Source: JAGQSZ01 sp049647585 (GTDB lineage Bacteria; Actinomycetota; Acidimicrobiia; Acidimicrobiales; Microtrichaceae). Taken from it: a stretch of 64,000 bases of DNA. The notes below the pieces were generated by a model. It was not told where the DNA came from. It did not search any database and was given only the letters and a program-made list of their open reading frames with translations. Positions 8,763 through 16,328 of this stretch are shown here, piece by piece (within the stretch, counting starts at the first letter, position 1; each line of letters opens with the position of its first letter). The stretch spans positions 248,001 through 312,000 of the forward strand of contig JBARXY010000004.1 of assembly GCA_049647585.1 (NCBI GenBank), written 5' to 3'. The position numbers and the translations under genes were made by a program.

Positions 8763-9749
8763 ATGAAGGAAGAACCGGTGGCTGACGAAGAGGCCAACAT
8801 CTCGAAGGACTCAAGTGAAGACCACGGTCGGGACGCTGAGCAGCCGTCCGATCTACCCGCCAAAGGTTGGAAGGACGTAATGGTTCGGGTCAAGAACCAG
8901 ATGCGTGATGACCACGTGTCGCTTTCCGCAGCCGGTGTCGCGTTCTTCGGCTTCCTGTCGATCATTCCCGGCCTAGCCGCCTTCGTGTCCCTCTACGGGC
9001 TCTTTGCCAATCCGGACCAGGTCCGCTCGCGGGTGGAACAGGCCTTCGGCGCGCTGCCGTCGGACGCCAGACACCTACTGACGGACCAGCTGTCGCGACT
9101 CACCGAGAGCTCAAGAGCATCGTTGGGATTCGGACTTGCCGTCAGCCTGGCTCTGGCACTTTGGTCAGCATCGAGTGGCGTGGCCCACCTGATCGAAGCG
9201 ATCAACCTGGCGTACAACGAGAAGCAGAATCAGGGTTTCCTCAAGCGGCGCGGTATGGCGCTGTTGTTTACCTTCGCCCTTGTCGTGATGGGCGTCGTCG
9301 CTGCCACGGGAATCGGGGTGGCAGCCGGGATCGGGGATTCGAACTCGTTGGTTCAGTGGGTGATGCGGATTGCGACCTGGCTGGTGATCGCGCTGTTGTT
9401 CATTGTCATCCTCAGCATCCTGTACCGATTTGGGCCTGACCGCGACGATCCGAAATGGCGGTGGGTCACGCCCGGTTCGGTGACTGCGCTGGTGTTGTGG
9501 GTCGTCATCTCGGTCGGCTTCCAGTTCTACGTCGCCAACTTCGGTTCCTACAACCAGACCTACGGCTCGCTCGCCGCGATCGTTGTCATGTTGTTCTGGT
9601 TGTTCCTGTCAGCCCTGGTTGTTCTCATAGGTGCGGAACTGAACTCGGAGCTCGAACATCAGACAGCAAGGGACAGCACCGTCGGCGAAGAGCGCCCGCT
9701 GGGAACGCGAGACGCATATGTGGCCGACACGGTCGGTCGACGCACCTGA
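8763..9749 (+). CDS. YihY/BrkB family integral membrane protein
   Basis: A protein of about 328 residues with an acidic hydrophilic head (about 1-45), then DHVSLSAAGVAFFGFLSIIPG, the hallmark opening of the YihY/BrkB (formerly ribonuclease BN) family. Further membrane segments follow around FGLAVSLALALWSASSGVAHL, MALLFTFALVVMGVVAATG, WLVIALLFIVILSILYRFGP and IVVMLFWLFLSALVVLIGA; I count about six. The family is an uncharacterised inner-membrane protein. The start is uncertain: ATG 8763, an upstream TTG at 8757, or a GTG about 16 bases inside preceded by AAGGAAG. It is the only plus-strand gene inside the otherwise minus-strand mycofactocin block and is probably unrelated to it. Confidence 0.85.
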   Translation: MKEEPVADEEANISKDSSEDHGRDAEQPSDLPAKGWKDVMVRVKNQMRDDHVSLSAAGVAFFGFLSIIPGLAAFVSLYGLFANPDQVRSRVEQAFGALPSDARHLLTDQLSRLTESSRASLGFGLAVSLALALWSASSGVAHLIEAINLAYNEKQNQGFLKRRGMALLFTFALVVMGVVAATGIGVAAGIGDSNSLVQWVMRIATWLVIALLFIVILSILYRFGPDRDDPKWRWVTPGSVTALVLWVVISVGFQFYVANFGSYNQTYGSLAAIVVMLFWLFLSALVVLIGAELNSELEHQTARDSTVGEERPLGTRDAYVADTVGRRT

Positions 9750-9789
9750 ACGCACAACTACACACGCACAGCTCGCGGTTCAGGCGGGC

Positions 9790-11031
9790 TCAGACTCGGT
9801 GGCGACGGGTGGATCGCAGGGTGACCGGGGATGGCACAGGCACACCGGGTCGGGAATGGTCGACCGTTGAAACTGGGATCGACGACCCGCCAGCGGCGAT
9901 CGCGGCCAATAGTGGCTCGGCCGCACCCTTGACGCATTCGGGGTCGGGATCGGTGAGCTCCAACCCGACGAAGAACTTGGTCGCCATGCAGCCGCCCTGA
10001 CACGCGTCATATGCGCCACAACTGGTACATGCGCCTTCACTGTCGGGTTCACGCAACGACAGGAACAGATCCGATTCGCGCCACACCTTGGTGAACCCGC
10101 CGTCGTCGCGGATGTTGCCCGCCAGGAACTGGTCGTGGATGACGAACGGGCAGGCGTAGACATCGCCGACGGGATCGATCAGGCACACCACCCGTCCGGC
10201 CCCACACAGGTTGAGCCCGGGAAGCGATTCGCCCAGCGCTGACAGGTGGAAGAACGAGTCGCCGGTCAGCACATCGGGTCGATCCAAAAGCCAGTGGTAG
10301 AGAGTGCGCTGGTCCTCTTGGGTTGGGTGCAGCTCGTCCCAGCTGTCGACCGCGCGGCCCGACGGACGAAGGCGGGTAACCCGCAGCTGCGCCCCGTACG
10401 AGTCGGCAATTTCTTTGAAACCGTCGAGTTGGTCGACGTTCTGACGGGTTGCGACGACGCTGATCTTGAACGCCCCGAAGTTTGCAGCCGCAAGGTTGTC
10501 CATGGCTTGACGCGCCGCAGCGAAAGAGCCCTCCCCGCGAATCAGGTCGTTGACGCTGGCGTCGGCACCATCGATCGAGATCTGGATGTCCAGGTAATCC
10601 ATGCCGGCGAGGCGTTGCGCCGCTGCCTCGTCGATGAATGTTCCGTTGGTCGAGAACTTCACGCCCACGTTGTGCGCGGCTGCGTACTCGAGGATCTCGA
10701 AGAAGTCGGAGCGGAGCATCGGTTCACCGCCACCGATGTTGACGTAGAACACCTGCAGTCGCTCAAGTTCATCGATGACCGCGAAGCACTCCTCGGTGCT
10801 CAGCTCACGTGGGTCGCGCCGACCAGATGACGACAGGCAGTGGACACACGAAAGATTGCAGGCGTAGGTGAGCTCCCAGGTCAGACAGATCGGGGCGTCG
10901 AGTCCGAACTTGAACTCCTCCACGAGTGGCCTCGTCGTCGTTGCCGGCTGAGCGGCGACGATCGGCCTGGCCGCATCGGACCGGGCGGAGCCGGACTGGA
11001 GTGATTCAGAGGGAAGTGATTCAGACGGCAT
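9790..11031 (-). CDS. mftC: Mycofactocin radical SAM maturase MftC
   Basis: A 413-residue radical SAM enzyme. The SAM-cluster motif is Cys58-x3-Cys62-x2-Cys65 in TYACNLSCVHC, followed by the GGEPML motif near 100. The C-terminal SPASM-like region has cysteines in GLNLCGAGRVVCLID, VYACPF and the cluster CTSCGAYDACQGGC. MftC performs oxidative decarboxylation and then crosslinking of the C-terminal Val-Tyr of MftA. The start (ATG) overlaps the mftB stop by 11 bases, so the two are translationally coupled. The first 35 residues contain a small repeat (SESLPSESLQSG), and about 35 residues extend past the usual end at DPDPECV. The mftA-mftB-mftC order makes the assignment firm. Confidence 0.95.
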   Translation of the reverse strand: MPSESLPSESLQSGSARSDAARPIVAAQPATTTRPLVEEFKFGLDAPICLTWELTYACNLSCVHCLSSSGRRDPRELSTEECFAVIDELERLQVFYVNIGGGEPMLRSDFFEILEYAAAHNVGVKFSTNGTFIDEAAAQRLAGMDYLDIQISIDGADASVNDLIRGEGSFAAARQAMDNLAAANFGAFKISVVATRQNVDQLDGFKEIADSYGAQLRVTRLRPSGRAVDSWDELHPTQEDQRTLYHWLLDRPDVLTGDSFFHLSALGESLPGLNLCGAGRVVCLIDPVGDVYACPFVIHDQFLAGNIRDDGGFTKVWRESDLFLSLREPDSEGACTSCGAYDACQGGCMATKFFVGLELTDPDPECVKGAAEPLLAAIAAGGSSIPVSTVDHSRPGVPVPSPVTLRSTRRHRV

Positions 11032-11287
11032 TGATCATCTCCGATTGCTCGAGCGTCGAAAGCGCCTTCAGGAACGATGGCCAGCGGGCAGGGTCGATCT
11101 GGGCCGCGACGAAGGTCTCGCGGATCGTTTCGTGATCGGCCAGAGTTTCGAGGACCCTGACCAGGTCGGGGTGTTTCAGGAACGAAAGCTTGCGGGTGTC
11201 GAAGCTGTATGCGAGCGCCCCGAATCGCTCCGGTCGGAGCGAGACGTTCTTGCTCAGCCTGTAAGAGCCCTCGATGTCGACCGTCAT
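11021..11287 (-). CDS. mftB: Mycofactocin RiPP recognition chaperone MftB
   Basis: An 88-residue protein, start ATG at 11287, giving MTVDIEGSYRLSKNVSLRPE. The middle part RPERFGALAYSFDTRKLSFLK is the conserved MftB signature, and the protein is the size expected for a PqqD-like RiPP recognition element. MftB binds the MftA leader and presents it to MftC. The reading frame stays open upstream to 11344, but that longer start would run into mftA, so I chose the internal ATG. It lies 41 bp after the mftA stop and overlaps the mftC start by 11 bases. Confidence 0.92.
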   Translation of the reverse strand: MTVDIEGSYRLSKNVSLRPERFGALAYSFDTRKLSFLKHPDLVRVLETLADHETIRETFVAAQIDPARWPSFLKALSTLEQSEMINAV

Positions 11288-11328
11288 GGCGCTAGTGGAG
11301 AACCCATCGGTCGGGCTCGAAACGCTGT

Positions 11329-11466
11329 TCAGTAGACACCGCACATGCCGTCGATCGAAACCTCTTCCACGAGAAGTTCTTCCTCGATCAAAGGCTCTTC
11401 GACAACCGCGTCGGCGTCGAATACGAGTTGGTCGTCGATGGTGCTGGGCGCTGCGTCAACGGACAT
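11329..11466 (-). CDS. mftA: Mycofactocin precursor peptide MftA
   Basis: A 45-codon gene read directly from the minus strand; it is too short for a usual reading-frame listing. It starts MSVDAAPSTIDDQLVFDADA, continues with a highly acidic leader (several Glu runs), and ends SIDGMCGVY followed by TGA. The C-terminal IDGMCGVY is the diagnostic core of MftA, in which the last Val-Tyr is converted by MftC into the redox-active moiety. mftB follows after 41 bp and mftC after that. Its 5' end overlaps the 3' end of a small membrane-protein gene by 11 bases, so the two may share a transcript. Mature mycofactocin would also need a peptidase (MftE) and MftD, which are not in this window. Confidence 0.97.
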   Translation of the reverse strand: MSVDAAPSTIDDQLVFDADAVVEEPLIEEELLVEEVSIDGMCGVY

Positions 11467-11911
11467 TTCGGTCCCCCGGAATTATCGGCTCCTCGTCCCC
11501 ATCTGGGACGCGACCCCTGAGACTACCGTCGGGATTGAATGGCGAGCGAAGCAGGTAGATACCGACACCTGCCCCCACCACGAGCACAGCGGTCGAGGCC
11601 AGCACCAAAGCAGTGAGCCAGAGCGACATCAGAGGCGAGGGTCTTCGCACTTCATCAAAGCCATTGCTCTCGACGGTGAAGGTGCATTGTGGACCCGGAG
11701 GAGCAAGAGACCAGCTCATCTCGCCGTAGTTCGAGGAATCGGCAGCAGACTCACAGAAGCTGTCGCCCATTCCCTCTATCGGCGTCCAGACGACTAGCCC
11801 TGCGACCAGGAATCCGCCAAACCCGAGGATCCAAATGGCGGTCAGACAGCCACGTCGCTTGATCAGCTTGTCGACCTCTGCCTCATCGATCGCCATATCG
11901 CCCCCGTTCAT
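11456..11911 (-). CDS. Hypothetical membrane protein directly upstream of mftA
   Basis: I do not recognise a family. From the ATG at 11911 the protein has 151 residues: a charged N-terminus (AIDEAEVDKLIKRRG), a first membrane segment (about 24-42, AIWILGFGGFLVAGLVVW), an extracytoplasmic loop with two cysteines, a second membrane segment (about 107-128, LTALVLASTAVLVVGAGVGIY), and a basic then acidic tail. An ATG 15 bases further in is an alternative start. The frame is open much farther upstream, but that part runs through the hairpin at 12021 and is unlikely to be coding. Its stop lies inside mftA, an arrangement suggesting co-transcription. Confidence 0.65.
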   Translation of the reverse strand: MNGGDMAIDEAEVDKLIKRRGCLTAIWILGFGGFLVAGLVVWTPIEGMGDSFCESAADSSNYGEMSWSLAPPGPQCTFTVESNGFDEVRRPSPLMSLWLTALVLASTAVLVVGAGVGIYLLRSPFNPDGSLRGRVPDGDEEPIIPGDRNVR

Positions 11912-12020
11912 TTCACCCGCGACACCGTATAACGCAGGCCGACAGTCAGCGGCAGATCGACGTTGAACAGTCGGCCGCTCCGAAATGCCATGCCCGAGAG
12001 CAATTTCCCACGCTCCTGCC

Positions 12021-12070
12021 GTTTTGTTCTGCGAGGTGGTCGCTATCACGACCACCTCGCAGAACAGAAC
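12021..12070. repeat. Long perfect-type inverted repeat (hairpin A), divergent intergenic region
   Basis: Arms at 12021-12042 and 12049-12070 are 22 bp and match at 21 of 22 positions around the loop CTATCA. The outer part is GTTTTGTTCTGC facing inward and the inner part is GAGGTGGTCG. The same outer sequence occurs in two other hairpins (46348 and 47415). It lies in the 295-bp gap (11912-12206) between the membrane gene/mftA side and the alcohol dehydrogenase. The T-run is on the 5' side of each arm, so this is not shaped like an intrinsic terminator. The rest of the gap shows no gene; a GGGGG run at 12195-12201 is the dehydrogenase ribosome binding site. Confidence 0.85.
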
Positions 12071-12206
12071 GACGTGGCAACGCTGCGGTCCTGGATCGAC
12101 TAGAACCGGTGTCACGCAGAGCCCTGCGAACAGTCCCCCGCAGGGCAATGAATCACTCGAGGCAATCTCGAACGCAACGGCCATCGGGGACGATCAGGGG
12201 GATCCC

Positions 12207-13340
12207 ATGCCAACGACCACTCGTGCAGCCGTCCTATGGGGAATAGGAGAGCAGTGGAAGATCGAAGAGGTCGAGATCGACGACCCCAAGCACAACGAAG
12301 TCCTCGTCAAAATGGTGGCGGCCGGAATGTGTCACTCCGACGAACACGCCGTCACCGGTGACCTTCCGCTGGGACTTCCGGTAATAGGCGGCCATGAGGG
12401 TTCCGGAATCATCGAGGCCGTCGGCCCGGCAGTCACAACCGTCAAACCGGGTGACCACATCTCTTTGTCGTTCATCCCCAGCTGTGGCCGCTGCAAATGG
12501 TGCGTCACCGGTCGCCAGTACCTCTGCGACGAGGGCGCCAAGTTGTTCAACGTCGGAATGATGTCCGACGACCGCGAGGCGCATCACGTCACCGATGCCA
12601 ACGGCAACAGGGTCGCGGTCGGTCGCTATACGCAGATCGGATCCTTCTCCGAGAAGATCCTCGTCAGCGAGAACTCCGTCATCAAGGTCGAAGACGACCT
12701 GAACATGGATGCGGTAGCCCTGGTCTCGTGTGGAGTTTCCACCGGCTTCGGCGCAGCCACCCACCGTGCCGGCACCCAACCGGGTGACACAGTCGCCGTC
12801 ATCGGTGTTGGCGGCATCGGCATCAACGCCATTCAGGGCGCAGCCATTGCGGGCGCAAAGCGGGTCATCGCGATCGACCCGGTCGAGTTCAAACGTGAGC
12901 AGGCCATGGAGATGGGCGCCACCCACAGCTTTTCCTCCGTCGAAGAAGCGTTGCTCGCCGTTCCCGAACTCACCTGGGGCGACATGTGCGAGCGGGTGAT
13001 CCTCTCCCCTGGTGTCGTGCACGGCTCCATGCTCAACGATGCGCTCAATCTGACTTCCAAGGACGGCACGCTGGTCGTTACCGGCCTCGGTCCGATGATG
13101 GAGGAGGACGCAAAGCTCAACTCGTTCATGCTGTCGATGATGAACAAGGAGATCAAGGGCACCATCTTCGGCTCCACCAATCCGCGGGAGACGATCCCGC
13201 GTCTGCTCTCCATGTACCGAGAGGGCAAGCTCAAGCTCGACGAGTTGGTCACCAAGCGATACACGCTCGACCAGATCAACGAGGGCTACGAAGACCTGCG
13301 CAATGGCAAGAACATCCGCGGCGTCATCGAGTTCACCTGA
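12207..13340 (+). CDS. NDMA-dependent alcohol dehydrogenase (zinc MDR family), probable mycofactocin client
   Basis: A 377-residue zinc-dependent medium-chain dehydrogenase. The catalytic zinc region is AAGMCHSDEHAVTGD with GGHEGSG, the structural zinc site is CGRCKWCVTGRQYLC, and the nucleotide-binding motif is VAVIGVGGIGINAIQGA. The N-terminus MPTTTRAAVLWGIGEQW and overall pattern match the NDMA-dependent ADH family (nicotinoprotein dehydrogenases with tightly bound NAD). Enzymes of that family are co-distributed with and reoxidised by mycofactocin. It is transcribed away from mftA, about 740 bp from it, which supports that link. Start ATG at 12207 follows CAGGGGGATCCC; the longer open frame upstream crosses hairpin A and is discarded. 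Confidence 0.92.
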   Translation: MPTTTRAAVLWGIGEQWKIEEVEIDDPKHNEVLVKMVAAGMCHSDEHAVTGDLPLGLPVIGGHEGSGIIEAVGPAVTTVKPGDHISLSFIPSCGRCKWCVTGRQYLCDEGAKLFNVGMMSDDREAHHVTDANGNRVAVGRYTQIGSFSEKILVSENSVIKVEDDLNMDAVALVSCGVSTGFGAATHRAGTQPGDTVAVIGVGGIGINAIQGAAIAGAKRVIAIDPVEFKREQAMEMGATHSFSSVEEALLAVPELTWGDMCERVILSPGVVHGSMLNDALNLTSKDGTLVVTGLGPMMEEDAKLNSFMLSMMNKEIKGTIFGSTNPRETIPRLLSMYREGKLKLDELVTKRYTLDQINEGYEDLRNGKNIRGVIEFT

Positions 13341-13395
13341 TCGGCGGCGATGTTCTCGGCGACGATCCCCGTGACGTTCTGTGCGGGTCACTGTG

Positions 13396-14394
13396 ATGCT
13401 TTCTGACACCTACGGACCTGAACTGCTTCGCCGCCTCACGACTTCGGTTGTGGGGCGGCGTCGCGAATTGGAGTCGGTGGTCGCTGCGCTAGCGGCCGGT
13501 CGCCATCTGCTGTTGGAGGGACCGCCGGGGACCGGGAAGTCGACCCTTCTCAGATCGGTGGCTGACCACACAGGTACAAGCTTCGAATTCGTCGAGGGAA
13601 ACGCCGAGCTGACACCTGCGCGGCTGATCGGCTCCTTCGATCCGGCAGCCGTGCTCAATGACGGCTACGTCGCTGAATCGTTCTCGGACGGCCCTCTGCT
13701 ACGGGCTATGCGTGATGGTTCGCTGCTGTACCTGGAGGAGATCAACCGGATCCCGGAGGAGACGCTCAACGTCCTCATTACCGTCATGAGCGAGGCCGAG
13801 TTGCACGTTCCTCGCATCGGCCGGGTCGCGGCCGAGCCGGGCTTCAGGCTGGTCGCGGCGATGAACCCGTTCGACGCGATCGGCACCGCCCGCATCGCGT
13901 CGGCTGTCTATGACCGTTGTTGTCGCCTGGCGATGGACTACCAGAGCGCCGAGGACGAGGTTGAGATCGTGATGGCAGCGACCCGAAAAGTCGCCGATCC
14001 GGCAACCGGCGCGTCGGGTGAACCGATCAATGGGATCGGAGTCGAGGGCATCCGGGCCGCAGTGGCCATGGTGCGAGATTCCCGCATACACCCCGAGGTG
14101 CGAACAGGTTCGTCGGTCCGTGGAGCGATCGACTTCGTGGTGCTGACCGGACCGCTCGCGTCCCTACGAGACGTCGGCCCTCTGGACGGTGGCGTCACCC
14201 TCGATGCTGCTCTGCTGTCACTGTCCGGTCGCATCCGGGTCAGGGAGGGAGGATCGCGTTCGCCCGAGGCAATAGTCACCGAACTCTGGACCCGGCATTT
14301 TGCCGCCCTCGACCCGAATGATCCGGGGGCCGAGGAAGCTGGCTCCCCCGATCAGGACGCCGGCGGGGCAAACGACGGACCGGGAAAAGTCTGA
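13396..14394 (+). CDS. MoxR-family AAA+ ATPase
   Basis: An ATPase of about 332 residues: Walker A GPPGTGKS near residue 43, Walker B SLLYLEEINR near 110, and the sensor segment RLVAAMNPFDAIG. MoxR ATPases typically pair with a von Willebrand factor A protein to insert metal cofactors or remodel protein complexes. The vWA partner is directly downstream, matching that rule. The first ATG of the frame (13396) is preferred; GTG 13381 and GTG 13393 are alternatives. The C-terminus is rich in Asp, Gly and Pro (DPNDPGAEEAGSPDQDAGG). The target complex is not identifiable; no obvious metalloenzyme client adjoins it except the upstream dehydrogenase. Confidence 0.85.
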   Translation: MLSDTYGPELLRRLTTSVVGRRRELESVVAALAAGRHLLLEGPPGTGKSTLLRSVADHTGTSFEFVEGNAELTPARLIGSFDPAAVLNDGYVAESFSDGPLLRAMRDGSLLYLEEINRIPEETLNVLITVMSEAELHVPRIGRVAAEPGFRLVAAMNPFDAIGTARIASAVYDRCCRLAMDYQSAEDEVEIVMAATRKVADPATGASGEPINGIGVEGIRAAVAMVRDSRIHPEVRTGSSVRGAIDFVVLTGPLASLRDVGPLDGGVTLDAALLSLSGRIRVREGGSRSPEAIVTELWTRHFAALDPNDPGAEEAGSPDQDAGGANDGPGKV

Positions 14395-14513
14395 CCCCGC
14401 CGCCGGGCGGGGGACGCGGCGACGAGTCGGACAGCGACAACATCAAGGAGGGCGACGAGGCGTCCAGGGCGGTTGCCGAGGCAGGCCGTCGCACGACTGC
14501 CCGGCGGGATCTG

Positions 14514-15365
14514 ATGCGCCAACCCCACTTTTCGGAACTCTCCCCAGAGGTCGGCGAACTAGACCCCGACGCTTTCGCCGAACTCTTCGAGGACGACCCC
14601 GACGAGGCCCTTTCACTACTCGCCGACATGACGGGCGCGACCGACGAACGCCTGAGGGACCTGGCGCTGTCTCTGGCAGGGAAGATCGCCGTCGACGTCG
14701 CAACGGCGGGCAATCGTCAGGGGCGGGGTGTCGGCCGGCTGACTCGGATGAGCGCCGCAAGGGCAGAGGGAGAGATCGACCTTGAGGCGTCGCTCGAGGG
14801 AATCCTCGAATCACGGGCGTCCGGGGCGCCGCCACGGTCGGATCGACTGGTCGTCGGCGCGTGGCGCAGACCTAGGACATCCCTGTGCTTGTTGGTGGAC
14901 CGCTCCGGATCGATGCTCGGTCCACGGCTGGCGGCCGCTGCGGTGGCCGCAGCCGCCGTTCTCTTCCGGGAAGACACCGAATGCTCGGTGATCGCGTTCG
15001 CTGACGATGCGATCGTTCTGAAGGCTCAGGGTCAACCTCGCCCTCCCGAGGATGTCGTTGGGGACCTGTTGCGTCTGCGTGGCTTCGGGGTCACGAACCT
15101 GGCGCTCGCTTTGCGAGCAGCCCGCATCCAGATGGATCGCTCCACAGCTCAACGACGTGTCACCGTCGTACTGTCGGATTGCAGAGTGACTACCGGCGGT
15201 GACGCCACGTCCGATGCGGCCGCTCTCGATGAGGTCGCAATCCTCGCGCCCGCTGGTGACAGCGACGACGCCGAGGCACTAGCCAATGCCATTGGTGCTC
15301 GCTGGACGACGCTGGACGGTCCGTCGCAGGTTCCTGCGGCCTTCGAGCACGTCCTTTCACTCTGA
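14514..15365 (+). CDS. von Willebrand factor A domain protein, MoxR partner
   Basis: A protein of at least 283 residues with an intact MIDAS metal site: DRSGSM (D-x-S-x-S) in TSLCLLVDRSGSMLG, the Thr in FGVTNLALALR, and the Asp in VVLSDCRVT. It is the expected vWA partner of the MoxR ATPase before it. The start is a problem. ATG 14514 is the first canonical start, but the frame is open and coding-like back to the MoxR stop (acidic GDESDSDNIKEGDEA, 14424-14468) with no ATG, GTG or TTG. A CTG at 14391 overlapping the MoxR TGA would give about 40 more residues. Either a rare start is used or translation begins late. Confidence 0.8.
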   Translation: MRQPHFSELSPEVGELDPDAFAELFEDDPDEALSLLADMTGATDERLRDLALSLAGKIAVDVATAGNRQGRGVGRLTRMSAARAEGEIDLEASLEGILESRASGAPPRSDRLVVGAWRRPRTSLCLLVDRSGSMLGPRLAAAAVAAAAVLFREDTECSVIAFADDAIVLKAQGQPRPPEDVVGDLLRLRGFGVTNLALALRAARIQMDRSTAQRRVTVVLSDCRVTTGGDATSDAAALDEVAILAPAGDSDDAEALANAIGARWTTLDGPSQVPAAFEHVLSL

Positions 15366-15407
15366 TCCCACGCTCCGTCCGCTAGATCGTAGGTAGGGTC
15401 ACATCCC

Positions 15408-16319
15408 ATGAGGAAGGAAGATGACCCCGAGACCGACCCGGATGAAGAGGTCGGACCAGCAACATGGGAGGCGCCCACAGGCTCGCCGATCGATCTGGCG
15501 CCACCACCACCTTCACCCTCGGCTCCACCGCCACCTTCGGCTCCACCGCGGCCGCCCGTTGCGCCGCAGCCCTCTTCAACGCTCCAACCCACGAGGCCCA
15601 CCCAATGGGGCGTGCATGCCGCTTCCCCTCCGGGTGGGCAGTGGGGAGAACCCCAGCAGCCGAATTGGGTGCCGAGCACACCGTCGTTCCCAATTCCGGG
15701 AGCCGACCAGGTACATCACGTGCCACGAAATCAGGGCGCGTCCCTCCACGGTGGTGCAGTCGCCTCCCTGTTGATGGGAATTCCTATCTGCCTTCCCTTC
15801 CCCCAGATCATCGGCATCTTCGTCGGTATTAGCTCACTGCGAAAGATACGGAACTCCGGTGGAGCGCTGAAGGGCAGAGGCCTTGCAATCGCGGGTCTGA
15901 TCGTCTGCTCGTTCTGGGTCATTGCGTTAGCAACGGGTGCCTATCTATTGCTATCGGGGCGCCTGGACGGTCCGATCAGAGATGCTCTGAACGACCGGGC
16001 ACCCGAGATCACGCGAGAGGAATTCATAGAACGGAATAACAAGGACGTGACCAGCGACCCCGTAATCATGCAGCGCTTCAACACACCTGCGCTGCAACTC
16101 GGCCTCGTTCACGCCGTCTCGGGCTTCGCCTCCTGTTCCTACGACATATGGGCACTTGAGCCAGCGCTTCTTGCCGAGGTCTACAAGGATCCGAATGCTG
16201 ACGAGTATCAGGTTCCGTTCCGTTTCGACGAACTCGCCGAGGAGTTGAACGAGTCGGTCCAACTCGACTGCCTGCCCAAACTGGAAGCTGAAGTCGAAGC
16301 ACTGGTTGGTGGCGGCTGA
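15408..16319 (+). CDS. Proline-rich membrane protein, DUF4190-like
   Basis: A 303-residue protein: an acidic start, then about 70 residues dominated by Pro, Ser and Ala (APPPPSPSAPPPPSAPPRPP), then two hydrophobic helices with the pattern GGAVASLLMGIPICLPFPQI and GRGLAIAGLIVCSFWVIALA separated by SLRKIRNSGGALKG. That arrangement is typical of DUF4190 proteins in actinobacteria. The C-terminal 130 residues are soluble, probably extracytoplasmic, with two Cys. Function is unknown. It is 42 bp downstream of the vWA gene and ends 9 bp before the convergent AurF-like gene. Confidence 0.75.
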   Translation: MRKEDDPETDPDEEVGPATWEAPTGSPIDLAPPPPSPSAPPPPSAPPRPPVAPQPSSTLQPTRPTQWGVHAASPPGGQWGEPQQPNWVPSTPSFPIPGADQVHHVPRNQGASLHGGAVASLLMGIPICLPFPQIIGIFVGISSLRKIRNSGGALKGRGLAIAGLIVCSFWVIALATGAYLLLSGRLDGPIRDALNDRAPEITREEFIERNNKDVTSDPVIMQRFNTPALQLGLVHAVSGFASCSYDIWALEPALLAEVYKDPNADEYQVPFRFDELAEELNESVQLDCLPKLEAEVEALVGGG

Positions 16320-16328
16320 GCTGCCGCC

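Noticed and set aside
12021..12070. Hairpin A as an intrinsic terminator
   Set aside because: The T-run is on the 5' side of the stem rather than after it, in both directions, and the hairpin lies between divergent genes where no transcript needs to end.
12234..13409. Long minus-strand frame opposite the NDMA-type dehydrogenase
   Set aside because: Antisense to a complete zinc dehydrogenase; no ribosome binding site and no family.
14300..14785. Alternative plus frame across the MoxR/vWA junction
   Set aside because: It is Arg/Gly/Asp-rich shadow sequence; the real vWA frame carries the MIDAS motif.
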